This document shows, piece after piece, positions 1-7,900 of a DNA stretch of 64,000 nucleotides (its first letter is position 1; each line of letters begins with the position of its first letter). The translations under genes were made by a program, and so were the position numbers. The stretch comes from a bacterium (GTDB lineage Bacteria > Planctomycetota > Planctomycetia > Kolteriales > Kolteriaceae), in NCBI GenBank assembly GCA_019753235.1, contig JAIELF010000029.1:24644-88643 (forward strand), in the 5' to 3' direction. A model generated the notes under the pieces. That model did no database searches, was not told the origin of the DNA, and saw only the letters and a program-made list of their open reading frames with translations.

Positions 1-209
1 TCATCCAAGCTGCGGATAAACTTTTCTCCGACGGGTTGAACTTCGTCCCGCACCTGCCAAAGTTTTTGCCCGAAATTGCGGTAGAAGAAATAGCCCGAAA
101 ACGCCGCCAGCAACGCGGTGAACGCCGCCAAACCGAGCAACACCAGCAGACATCCACCCGGCGCCATCGCTCGGCGAGCATAAGGAGAATCGAGGGCCCC
201 GCGACGCAT
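1..209 (-). CDS. Small single-pass membrane protein, C-terminus cut by window edge
   Basis: An open frame runs from an ATG at 209 off the left edge of the window, giving 69 visible residues. It is preceded by a purine-rich ribosome site (GAGAGGTAGGA). The protein starts with a basic stretch (MRRGALDSPYARRAM). One hydrophobic helix of about 25 residues follows (around CLLVLLGLAAFTALLAAF), then a polar segment with FYRNFGQKLWQVRDE. This suggests a signal anchor with a soluble C-terminal part. It lies 86 bases downstream of glycyl-tRNA synthetase on the same strand and could be co-transcribed. The family is not recognised. A competing frame ending at base 1 is Arg-rich and has no ribosome site, so I reject it. 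Confidence 0.7.
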   Translation of the reverse strand, partial: MRRGALDSPYARRAMAPGGCLLVLLGLAAFTALLAAFSGYFFYRNFGQKLWQVRDEVQPVGEKFIRSLD

Positions 210-253
210 CGGCTTTCCTACCTCTCCGCTGCTGCATCTGAGTCAGGTTAGTT

Positions 254-282
254 GATCAACGACCCCGGCACTCGGGGTGATC
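254..282 (-). other. Hairpin between glyS and the downstream membrane protein
   Basis: GATCA (254-258) pairs with TGATC (278-282), and CCCCG (263-267) pairs with CGGGG (273-277) around the loop GCACT. It lies just after the glyS stop codon on the minus strand. No T-run follows, so it may be an RNA-stabilising or weak termination hairpin, not a classical terminator. Confidence 0.35.
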
Positions 283-295
283 TGACCGAAATTGC

Positions 296-1675
296 TCAGG
301 CGTCGCCCGTCACCTTCTCGGCCAACCAACCTGGGATGTCGCCCATCGCCACGCGCGATTGCTCGAGTGAGTCTCGATCCCGGACCGTCACGGTCGCGTC
401 GCTCAATGTTTGTCCATCGACGGTAATGCAGTAGGGCGTCCCGACTTCATCTTGCCGACGGTAACGACGACCGATGGCCCCTTTCTCATCGTAGAAGACG
501 TTGAATCTCTTGCGCAGGGTTCGATACAACTCGGCCGCCTTCTCGGGCATCCCCTCTTTTTTCACCAGGGGCAGGATTGCCGCCTTGATCGGAGCCAAAC
601 GAGGATGAAAACGCATCACAATCCGCGTTTCCCCTTCGACCTGGTCCTCATGATAGGCTTCACAAAGAAAAGCCAGCGTCGCCCGGTCCGCCCCGGCCGA
701 GGGTTCGATCACGTAAGGAACAAATCGCCGTTTGGCGGCGTCCGGTTCCTGGTCATCGAAATAATTCAGATCTTTGCCGCTGTGTTGCATGTGCTGACGA
801 AGATCAAAATCGGTCCGATTGGCGATCCCTTCCAATTCACTCACGCCAAAGGGAAACTCATACTCGACATCCGCGCAACCCTTCGCGTAATGCGCAAGTT
901 CGTCGGGATGGTGATCACGAAGAATCAGCTTGTCGCTTTTCAGCCCCAAATCGGTGTACCAGCGATACCGACGGTTCCGCCAGTACTGGTACCAACCTTC
1001 GGATGATTCTGGTGAGCAGAAGAACTCGATCTCCATTTGCTCAAACTCGCGACTTCGAAAGGTGAAGTTTCGAGGATTGATTTCATTGCGAAACGCCTTG
1101 CCGATCTGCGCGATGCCGAATGGGACCCGCACTCGCGAGGTGTCGCAGACGTTCTTGAAATTCACGAATATTCCCTGAGCCGTCTCCGGGCGGAGGTAAG
1201 CAATCGAGGAAGAATCTTCGAGAGCCCCGACGTTGGTCTTGAACATCAGGTTGAATGCTCGAGCGTCGGTAAGCTGGCACTTATCCGACTCACCCACACA
1301 CTTGCTCGGCTTCTCGGGGCACTTGAGGTCGGCAATCTGATCTGCACGAAACCTACCCTTGCAACCTTTGCAATCGACCATCGGATCAGAGAATCCACCG
1401 ACATGACCACTGGCGACCCAGACTTGCGGATTCATCAAAATGGAACAGTCGACGCCGACCATCGAGTAGGCCGATGGCGCCCCGTTGAGCGTGGAGACAT
1501 CGTCATGGCCGGCCACCATGTCCTTCCACCACGCTTCTTTGATGTTCCGCTTCAGCTCTACCCCCAACGGGCCGTAATCCCAACAGCCGTTGAGCCCGCC
1601 GTAGATTTCACTGGATGGAAAGACGAACCCACGACGCTTACACAGGGAGACCAACTTCTCCATCAGATCCGACAC
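296..1675 (-). CDS. glyS: Glycyl-tRNA synthetase (single-chain, dimeric alpha2 type)
   Basis: Class II aminoacyl-tRNA synthetase that attaches glycine to tRNA-Gly in the cytoplasm. At 459 residues it has the size of the single-chain enzyme found in Thermus, Bacteroidetes and PVC bacteria; the split alpha/beta enzyme is different. Visible are the N-terminal GFVFPSSEIYGGLNGCWDYG segment, a Cys-rich insertion (CKGCKGRF, later CPEK and KC) typical of its zinc-binding region, motif 2 (FRNEINPRNFTFRSREFEQME) and the C-terminal anticodon-binding domain with YRRQDEVGTPYCITVD. The start is a GTG at 1675 with GGAAAGGTG just upstream. A tRNA-Gly(TCC) substrate gene lies elsewhere in the window (25650). 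Confidence 0.96.
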   Translation of the reverse strand: MSDLMEKLVSLCKRRGFVFPSSEIYGGLNGCWDYGPLGVELKRNIKEAWWKDMVAGHDDVSTLNGAPSAYSMVGVDCSILMNPQVWVASGHVGGFSDPMVDCKGCKGRFRADQIADLKCPEKPSKCVGESDKCQLTDARAFNLMFKTNVGALEDSSSIAYLRPETAQGIFVNFKNVCDTSRVRVPFGIAQIGKAFRNEINPRNFTFRSREFEQMEIEFFCSPESSEGWYQYWRNRRYRWYTDLGLKSDKLILRDHHPDELAHYAKGCADVEYEFPFGVSELEGIANRTDFDLRQHMQHSGKDLNYFDDQEPDAAKRRFVPYVIEPSAGADRATLAFLCEAYHEDQVEGETRIVMRFHPRLAPIKAAILPLVKKEGMPEKAAELYRTLRKRFNVFYDEKGAIGRRYRRQDEVGTPYCITVDGQTLSDATVTVRDRDSLEQSRVAMGDIPGWLAEKVTGDA

Positions 1676-2168
1676 GCCCGCACCTTTCCATCAATTGACG
1701 ACGCCTAGTCAGAGAGCCAGGCTCCATCGTCCAGATATCTTCCCTCCGTTGGTTGTAACCCCTGGACCGACTGGCCCCTAGGGACGTTCCCGAAAGGCCA
1801 TAAAGCCCGGCCAAGATGTCGGCCAAGGGCGTGAATGCCAACCAACGGAACCGAGCAAGCACCTACCGCCATGGAACACATCCCGAAGGGTACGGGATCC
1901 CAGCAGAAAACTTGCTCCTGCTAGCGTTCTATCCAAACAGGTCGAAAGGGGGAAAACCGGGTGAAAACGACGCCTCATTCACGACCGAATCGATTCAACA
2001 TCGCCACTATCGGTTGCCCTTCGACTGATAACCACGATCTACAACGAAACAACCGTCGGCTTCCCAGCAACTCGTTAAACTCGTAAAAGGCGAACGATTG
2101 AAAAAACGTCCAAAGCCGTCCACGTACATGAACCGATTGCGCAGCGAGTTCCTCTTAAAGTAGTTTCC
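1676..2168. other. Intergenic region without a supported gene
   Basis: About 490 bases between glyS and lexA. Both genes read on the minus strand, so this holds the 3' region of lexA and the promoter region of glyS. The small open frames here have no ribosome site or recognisable protein. I see no T-box or riboswitch pattern that I could defend. Confidence 0.5.
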
Positions 2169-2789
2169 TTAATGGACCGCCGCGACGGGCTCCATTTGCC
2201 GAACGACGCCCACCACCACGCCGAGTATTTGCACATTGTTGGAGTAGATCGGCTGCATGCTGCTATTGCGGGGCTCAAGCCGAACCCGGCTCCCCTCGCG
2301 ATAAAACCGCTTCAGCGTGGTCTCGGCCCCGTCCACGAGTGCCACTACGGTCTGCCCATCCCGAGCGGTCTCTTGACGCCTGACAATCACGAAATCACCT
2401 TCGTCGATGTGATCTTCGATCATCGATTGTCCACGGACCTTCAGCGCGAAATGACCTTCCTTGTGCAGCATCCGCCCGAAATCGATCCGCTCGGATTGCT
2501 CGTACGTCTCGATGGGTAAGCCCGCGGCGATCGACCCAGAGAGCGGAATCCCCGTTTCCTCTCGCCGAGCGTGAAGAAGACTAATCGCCCGCGACATGTT
2601 CGGCTCTCGACTGATGAGACCCTTCTTTACCAGCGCTTGCAAATGGCACATCACGCCGTTGGGGCTGCGAATCTCAAAGGCTGACCCGATCTCTCGCACG
2701 GTTGGCCCGTAGCCCCGCGCGGCAATCTTCTCGGCAATGAATTCGTAAATCTCTCGCTGCCGATTCGTCAGCTTGACCGGATCGCTCAT
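2169..2789 (-). CDS. lexA: LexA, SOS-response repressor
   Basis: Transcriptional repressor of DNA-damage genes that cleaves itself when RecA is activated. The protein has 206 residues from the ATG at 2789, with GGGAGA upstream. An upstream in-frame start would add 13 residues without a better ribosome site. The N-terminal winged helix begins LTNRQREIYEFI and contains PTVREIGSAF. The autocleavage bond is Ala89-Gly90 in SIAAGLP. The catalytic dyad is Ser122 (RGQSMI) and Lys160 (ETTLKRF), all at the usual spacing, so the protein should be functional. Its upstream region carries palindromes that look like LexA boxes (2869-2880 and 2920-2931), consistent with autoregulation. Confidence 0.95.
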   Translation of the reverse strand: MSDPVKLTNRQREIYEFIAEKIAARGYGPTVREIGSAFEIRSPNGVMCHLQALVKKGLISREPNMSRAISLLHARREETGIPLSGSIAAGLPIETYEQSERIDFGRMLHKEGHFALKVRGQSMIEDHIDEGDFVIVRRQETARDGQTVVALVDGAETTLKRFYREGSRVRLEPRNSSMQPIYSNNVQILGVVVGVVRQMEPVAAVH

Positions 2790-2868
2790 TCCCGATTCTC
2801 CCGAAGAGAAGCCCCCTGACCCGACCACCCTAAAACCGGTCGGACGGTGAACTTCAACGCCGACCCCC

Positions 2869-2880
2869 GTTCAATTGAAC
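2869..2880. promoter_or_regulatory. Candidate LexA box (GTTC-N4-GAAC)
   Basis: A perfect 12-base palindrome, GTTCAATTGAAC, is followed by A, about 80 bases upstream of the lexA start. It matches the TGTTC-N4-GAACA LexA motif described for Verrucomicrobia at every position except the first. The location is right for autoregulation of lexA. Function is inferred from sequence only. Confidence 0.55.
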
Positions 2881-2919
2881 ACCTAGGGACCATCGCCAAA
2901 TCATGCACAAGAGTATATT

Positions 2920-2931
2920 GAACAACCGTTC
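2920..2931. promoter_or_regulatory. Second candidate LexA-type palindrome (GAAC-N4-GTTC)
   Basis: GAACAACCGTTC, the Gram-positive-type GAAC-N4-GTTC arrangement, lies 40 bases further from lexA and on the side of the divergent rhomboid gene. It could be a second LexA site or chance. Confidence 0.35.
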
Positions 2932-3179
2932 ATTCCGCAAGCACGAAGTTCTCCTTCCATGCGAGGAAATTCTGGTCGGCAACCAAATCGGGTCGAAGCT
3001 TGGCAGAATAGCAAAGACAGGGGGTTCGCCGGCAGTGAGCCATGCTCCGTGAAAGCGATTCGAGCGATGCGATCGCTGGCGAAACGTCAGCCCGTCGGCA
3101 TAATGACCCGGTCGGCGACCGAGCCGAGAGACCCGACCGAAAGACTCGGCCGACATCGGAAGTAGAAAGCCAGGACACC

Positions 3180-4091
3180 ATGCCGATCTGCGTGGAATGC
3201 AAGAGAGAGACGCCACGCGACGAGATGTACGGCGTCGTGCCGGACCTACGCTGTGCGGGCTGTGCCGGGAAACGACGAACGGTCTACGCGCCCAGTCCCC
3301 GCCCGATCATTCGGATGGACGGTACCGTCACACGGTTGTTGCTGGTGGTGGCGGCACTTTTGTACCTTGCAAAGTTTGTCCCGCTTTCGCGTCTCTTTCC
3401 AGAAGCTGAGGGGACTGTTTTTGAATACCTTGCCGCCTTTCCCCCGATGATTTGGAACGGACAAATCTGGCGACTGGTGACGTCGTGTTTTCTTCACGGT
3501 GGATTTATTCACTTGCTCTTCAATGGCATGGCCATGTGGAACCTTGGGCCGGTCCTCGAAGGGCACATGGGCCGGGCCCGTTACTTAGGATTCGTCCTTC
3601 TCATCGGCGGAGCATCGATCGCGACCGAGGTTGCCGTGCAAGCCGCCACCACCATCGGGCTATCCGGTATTGTGTTTGGTATGTTTGGCTATTTGTACGC
3701 GTTGCGGCGCAAGCGAGACTTTGCTGCGGCCATGCTGTCGCCGCAGGTCATCCAGAGTTTCGTTTTCATGTTCTTGCTGTGCATTTTATTGAGCGCGAGC
3801 GGCACGCTCCCGGTCGGCAATTGGGCACATGGAAGCGGGCTAGCGCTCGGTTGGCTATTTGGTTTTGGGGTTCTGCATCGCCAGCAGGCGGTGATGATTG
3901 CCCTGGCCATTCTCATGAGCCTGAGTCTTTGGAGCATGGCCATCTATATGCCTTGGAATGCTGACTTTTGCATCTTTCGAGCGGCTCAGTCGCTCGAGCA
4001 AGGGGATGCGGAAGGCTATCAAGCTTGGATGCTCCGATCGAGACAAGCGGTCGTCCCGGCCAAGTGGTTCGATCCTGCTGAGGCCCCGTGA
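3180..4091 (+). CDS. Rhomboid-family intramembrane serine protease with N-terminal zinc-ribbon-like segment
   Basis: The product has 303 residues from the ATG at 3180, with CCAGGA upstream. The open frame extends upstream, but that extension is low-complexity and has no ribosome site. An N-terminal CxxC...CxxC segment (CVEC, CAGC; residues 4-28) precedes about six membrane helices. Rhomboid signatures are intact: HGGFIHLLFNGMAMW (His106, His111, Asn115), catalytic Ser162 in GLSGIVFG, and His217 in NWAHGSGLALG. This predicts an active protease cleaving membrane-protein substrates. The stop overlaps the start of priA by one base (TGATG), so the two are co-translated. The substrate is unknown. 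Confidence 0.9.
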   Translation: MPICVECKRETPRDEMYGVVPDLRCAGCAGKRRTVYAPSPRPIIRMDGTVTRLLLVVAALLYLAKFVPLSRLFPEAEGTVFEYLAAFPPMIWNGQIWRLVTSCFLHGGFIHLLFNGMAMWNLGPVLEGHMGRARYLGFVLLIGGASIATEVAVQAATTIGLSGIVFGMFGYLYALRRKRDFAAAMLSPQVIQSFVFMFLLCILLSASGTLPVGNWAHGSGLALGWLFGFGVLHRQQAVMIALAILMSLSLWSMAIYMPWNADFCIFRAAQSLEQGDAEGYQAWMLRSRQAVVPAKWFDPAEAP

Positions 4092-6349
4092 TGTCGGCCA
4101 GCCTGTTTGAACCAACGCTCCCTTGGTTGGTCGAGCCAGGCGAACTCTATGCGCAGGTTGCTTTTGCCCGTCCCGTCCGGGTCAGTTTCACCTACCGAGT
4201 CCCCGAACATCTGCGATCCAGCATACTGGCCGGCAAGCGGGTGAGTGTTCCATTCGGTCGGGGTAATCGGCAAGAGGTCGGCTATTGCGTTGATGTTCAT
4301 GTCCGCCCACCCACCCATCATCCGATCAAGGAGTTGGATTCGATCATCGATTCGAAGCCTTTGTTATCTTTCTCGATGCTTCGGTTGACCGAGTGGATGG
4401 CGACGTACTACTTCTGCTCTTGGGGGCAGGTGCTTGACGCGGTCATCCCGCGTGCGGTGAAGGATTCGAGCGGGACACGCTGGGCATGGGAAGTCGCGCC
4501 CGTCGCGTCGCCGCCGACGGACGTTTCGCCACTATCCTCGAAGCAACGACTTGCCTGGGAATCCCTTTCTTCGCAGTCTGGCCCGATTTTTCTGGATGAT
4601 CTTTGTCGCCAAGCTCGCGTCGGTCCGACGGTGATCCGGGGCTTGATCGACAAGGGGTTTGCCCTCACAAAGAAGGTGCGAACAAAGACCTCGCTTGACG
4701 CCGTCGCTCCCATTGCCCGGACGAAACCGCTGGAACTTCAAAAGCATCAGGCGGACGCCTGCCGGCAAATCACGCAATCGATCGATGCGGGTGTTTCGGC
4801 GCGGTTTCTGCTTCATGGCGTCACCGGTAGCGGGAAGACAGAGGTCTACTTGCAGGCGATTTCGCATGCCGTCGAGCGCGGCCGAGAAGCGATTGTTCTG
4901 GTTCCCGAGATCAGCTTGACGCCCCAGACCATCGAGCGATTTCGCCAGCGTTTCGACTCGGTCGCGATTCTGCACAGTCACCTTTCCGACAGCGAAAGGC
5001 ATCATCATTGGCAGCAGATTCGTGAAGGCAAAGTGCAAGTCGTCATCGGCGCTCGCAGTGCGATCTTTGCCCCGTGTGGAAAGCTGGGCATCATCATCAT
5101 TGATGAAGAACACGAGGGGACTTTTAAGCAGGAGACGACCCCTCGTTATCATGCGCGCGACGTCGCTTTCTTTCGTGCTCAACAAGAAAGCGTCCCGGTC
5201 GTGATGGGGTCGGCAACGCCGTCGCTCGAGAGTTGGTTCATGTCGCAGCGAGGCGAATCGATCCTTCTTTCGCTTCCTGAAAGAATCGGGACGATGAACC
5301 TTCCACGGGTGGAAGCAATCGATCTTCGCGAAGAATACCGCCAGCAGCGCGGCTTGGCCGCGGTCGGGCCGACTCTCTCGCGCGAGATGCGAAGCTGCCT
5401 TGATGCAGGCGGACAAGTGATTTTGTTGCTCAATCGACGGGGCTTTGCGCCGGCACTGGTTTGTCCTCAATGCGGGCATGTGGAACGCTGTCCTCATTGT
5501 GACATCACGTTGACATTCCACAAGCACCGCGGTCAGACGATGTGTCATTCTTGCGACCTGATGATGCCGGCCCCTCGTCAATGCAGCCAATGTCGTCACC
5601 CAGAGATTCGACTGACCGGCTTTGGAACCGAACGATTGGAAGATGAGGTGAAGGCGCGATTTCCTGGCGTTCCCATGGCGCGGATGGATAGCGATACCAT
5701 GCGCAGCCCGGGGCATTATGAGTCGGTCTTGTCGGGTTTTCGCGCGGGCGAAATCAAGATTCTGCTCGGGACGCAGATGATCGCGAAGGGACTTGATTTT
5801 CCGAATGTTCGTCTGGTGGGGGTGATCTCGGCGGACACGGCTCGGCATCTCCCCGATTTTCGGTCTACCGAGAAAACCTTTCAGATCATCGTGCAGGTGG
5901 CGGGCCGAGCAGGCCGGGGAGAACAAGCGGGACGAGTCGTGGTTCAAACCTTCAATCCGCAGGATCCCACGATTCAATTGGCGATTCGACAAGACTACCT
6001 GGCGTTTGTTCGGCGCGAGTTGCCCGATCGACAAGCGGGGGGTTACCCTCCTTATCAAAAGCTGACGCGGATCATTGTTCGGGCCAAAGAAGAGTCAGCA
6101 GCCCGCGCCGCGGCCCAGCAGATAGCGCAGAAACTGAAACAGACCGCCGGTCTTTGGCCTGGCGTGGTCATCAAGGGGCCGGCGCCCGCCCCCGTCACCA
6201 AGCTGCGAGATTTCTTTCGCTTCCATCTGCAAATCCACACGCCCGACAGCAGGACGCGCGAGCAGCTTTTGGACAAGGGACTCGAAGATCTCGGCCTGCC
6301 GGCTTCGGTCGAGTATGCCGTCGACTGCGATCCGATGGACCTGCTGTAG
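4091..6349 (+). CDS. priA: Primosomal protein PriA, replication-restart helicase
   Basis: 3'-to-5' DNA helicase that reloads the replisome at stalled forks. The product has 752 residues from the ATG at 4091; a GTG three bases earlier is also possible. An N-terminal 3' DNA-binding domain covers about residues 15-100. The helicase core has Walker A GVTGSGKT (243-250) and Walker B DEEH (338-341). Eight cysteines (458, 461, 467, 470, 485, 488, 498, 501) form the two zinc sites inserted in the helicase. Motifs V and VI follow (GTQMIAKGLDFPNV, QVAGRAGRG). Length and motifs are complete. It overlaps the rhomboid gene by one base. Confidence 0.96.
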   Translation: MSASLFEPTLPWLVEPGELYAQVAFARPVRVSFTYRVPEHLRSSILAGKRVSVPFGRGNRQEVGYCVDVHVRPPTHHPIKELDSIIDSKPLLSFSMLRLTEWMATYYFCSWGQVLDAVIPRAVKDSSGTRWAWEVAPVASPPTDVSPLSSKQRLAWESLSSQSGPIFLDDLCRQARVGPTVIRGLIDKGFALTKKVRTKTSLDAVAPIARTKPLELQKHQADACRQITQSIDAGVSARFLLHGVTGSGKTEVYLQAISHAVERGREAIVLVPEISLTPQTIERFRQRFDSVAILHSHLSDSERHHHWQQIREGKVQVVIGARSAIFAPCGKLGIIIIDEEHEGTFKQETTPRYHARDVAFFRAQQESVPVVMGSATPSLESWFMSQRGESILLSLPERIGTMNLPRVEAIDLREEYRQQRGLAAVGPTLSREMRSCLDAGGQVILLLNRRGFAPALVCPQCGHVERCPHCDITLTFHKHRGQTMCHSCDLMMPAPRQCSQCRHPEIRLTGFGTERLEDEVKARFPGVPMARMDSDTMRSPGHYESVLSGFRAGEIKILLGTQMIAKGLDFPNVRLVGVISADTARHLPDFRSTEKTFQIIVQVAGRAGRGEQAGRVVVQTFNPQDPTIQLAIRQDYLAFVRRELPDRQAGGYPPYQKLTRIIVRAKEESAARAAAQQIAQKLKQTAGLWPGVVIKGPAPAPVTKLRDFFRFHLQIHTPDSRTREQLLDKGLEDLGLPASVEYAVDCDPMDLL

Positions 6350-6442
6350 ACGACAAAAGATGTCGACCCGACCCGCACGCGACTAGGCGAGCCCTCCTAC
6401 AGTCAGGCGAGGAACTTTTAGTTTTTCCGGTGGAGGTCGTTC

Positions 6443-7900
6443 GTGGTTCCAGCGATTCGCGTCGTCACCATGAATGATCGCCCGATCCGTCACGACGGTG
6501 AATACGTCCTTTATTGGATGACCGCCTTTCGCCGACCGACATGGAATTTTTCCTTAGAACGAGCGGTCGAGTGGGCCCAGGAACTCGGCAAACCGCTCGT
6601 CATTTTTGAGGCGCTTCGCGTTGGCTATCCGTGGGCAAGCGACCGCTTGCACACGTTCATTTTGCAAGGGATGGCCGACCATGCCGCATGGTTTCAAGGG
6701 AGGCCCGTCACCTACGTTCCTTACATCGAGAAGGAAGCCCGCCAGGGATCGGGTTTGCTCGAAGCATTGGCCGGTCGAGCTTCCGTTGTCGTGACCGACG
6801 ACTTCCCCTGTTTCTTTCTCCCTCGGATGATTCAGGCTGCCTCGGCAAAAATCGATGTGTTGATGGAGAAGGTCGATTCGAACGGTTTGCTTCCCTTCCG
6901 AGCAGCGGACCGCGTTTTTCTTCGCGCCTTCGACTTTCGTCGATTTTTACAACGCGAACTCTCCCCGCATCTGTTGCAGCGACCCGAACCCGACCCTCTG
7001 TTTGCGAAGAAACTTCCCAAGCCGATCCCACTCGACCCGACCATTGCGAAGCGATGGCCGATGGCAGATCAACGATCATTCGAGGACATCGGCTCGCTGG
7101 TCACGACGCTGCCCATCGATCATTCGGTGGGCGTGGGCGCGATCTCCGGGGGCTTCGCGCAAGGAGTCGCCACGATGAAGGCGTTCATCGATAAGCGTCT
7201 CGATCGCTATGCCGACGACCGAAGCGAGCCGAGCATGGAGGGATCCAGCGGGCTGTCGGCATACCTCCATTTTGGTCAAATGTCCGTTCATCAAATATTG
7301 GCGGAAATTGCTGAGAAAGAGTCATGGTCGCCCCAACTCATTGGCTCTCGGCGAAGCGGTCAACGCGATGGCTGGTGGCAGATGAGCCCCGCGGCCGAGT
7401 CTTTTCTCGATGAGCTGATCACTTGGCGCGAGGTCGGCTTCAACATGTGTTGGCAGCGCGATGATTACGATCAGTTCTCCAGCCTTCCCGAATGGGCCAA
7501 GGATACACTCCAAAAGCATGCCAAAGACAAGCGACCGTCGGTATACACGTTGACCCAACTCGACGATGCCGACACTCATGATGCGCTTTGGAATGCGGCC
7601 CAGAATCAGATTCGCCGAGAGGGTCGCATGCACAATTATCTGCGCATGTTGTGGGGAAAGAAGATTCTGGAATGGTCGCGTCGCCCCGAAGAGGCTCTCG
7701 ACGCGATGATCGAGCTCAACAATAAGTACGGGCTCGATGGAAGGAACCCCAATTCTTACTCCGGCATCTTCTGGGTGCTGGGGAGATACGACCGGGCCTG
7801 GGGGCCCGAACGGCCGATCTTCGGCACGATTCGCTACATGAGCTCTGACAACACCGCTCGCAAGTTCGACGTGAAGCCTTACCTGAAGAGGTACGCGTGA
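6443..7900 (+). CDS. phr: Class II CPD photolyase (deoxyribodipyrimidine photo-lyase)
   Basis: FAD-dependent, light-driven repair of cyclobutane pyrimidine dimers. The product has 485 residues from a GTG at 6443, chosen because GGTGGAGG lies six bases upstream; the next ATG (6470) has no ribosome site. The N-terminal Rossmann-like domain starts VLYWMTAFRR. The C-terminal FAD domain carries class II hallmarks: MHNYLRMLWGKKILEW, LNNKYGLDGRNPNSYSGIFW, DRAWGPERPIFGTIRYM and the final FDVKPYLKRY. It opens a packed run of photobiology genes: the next gene overlaps it by one base and TspO follows. No LexA-like box is seen directly upstream. Confidence 0.93.
   Translation: MVPAIRVVTMNDRPIRHDGEYVLYWMTAFRRPTWNFSLERAVEWAQELGKPLVIFEALRVGYPWASDRLHTFILQGMADHAAWFQGRPVTYVPYIEKEARQGSGLLEALAGRASVVVTDDFPCFFLPRMIQAASAKIDVLMEKVDSNGLLPFRAADRVFLRAFDFRRFLQRELSPHLLQRPEPDPLFAKKLPKPIPLDPTIAKRWPMADQRSFEDIGSLVTTLPIDHSVGVGAISGGFAQGVATMKAFIDKRLDRYADDRSEPSMEGSSGLSAYLHFGQMSVHQILAEIAEKESWSPQLIGSRRSGQRDGWWQMSPAAESFLDELITWREVGFNMCWQRDDYDQFSSLPEWAKDTLQKHAKDKRPSVYTLTQLDDADTHDALWNAAQNQIRREGRMHNYLRMLWGKKILEWSRRPEEALDAMIELNNKYGLDGRNPNSYSGIFWVLGRYDRAWGPERPIFGTIRYMSSDNTARKFDVKPYLKRYA

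Noticed and set aside
1816..2028. 70-codon plus-strand frame between glyS and lexA
   Set aside because: No ribosome site and no protein-like pattern.
4532..6058. 508-codon open frame antisense to priA
   Set aside because: priA has all expected motifs on the plus strand; the antisense product is Arg/His-rich without domains or a ribosome site.
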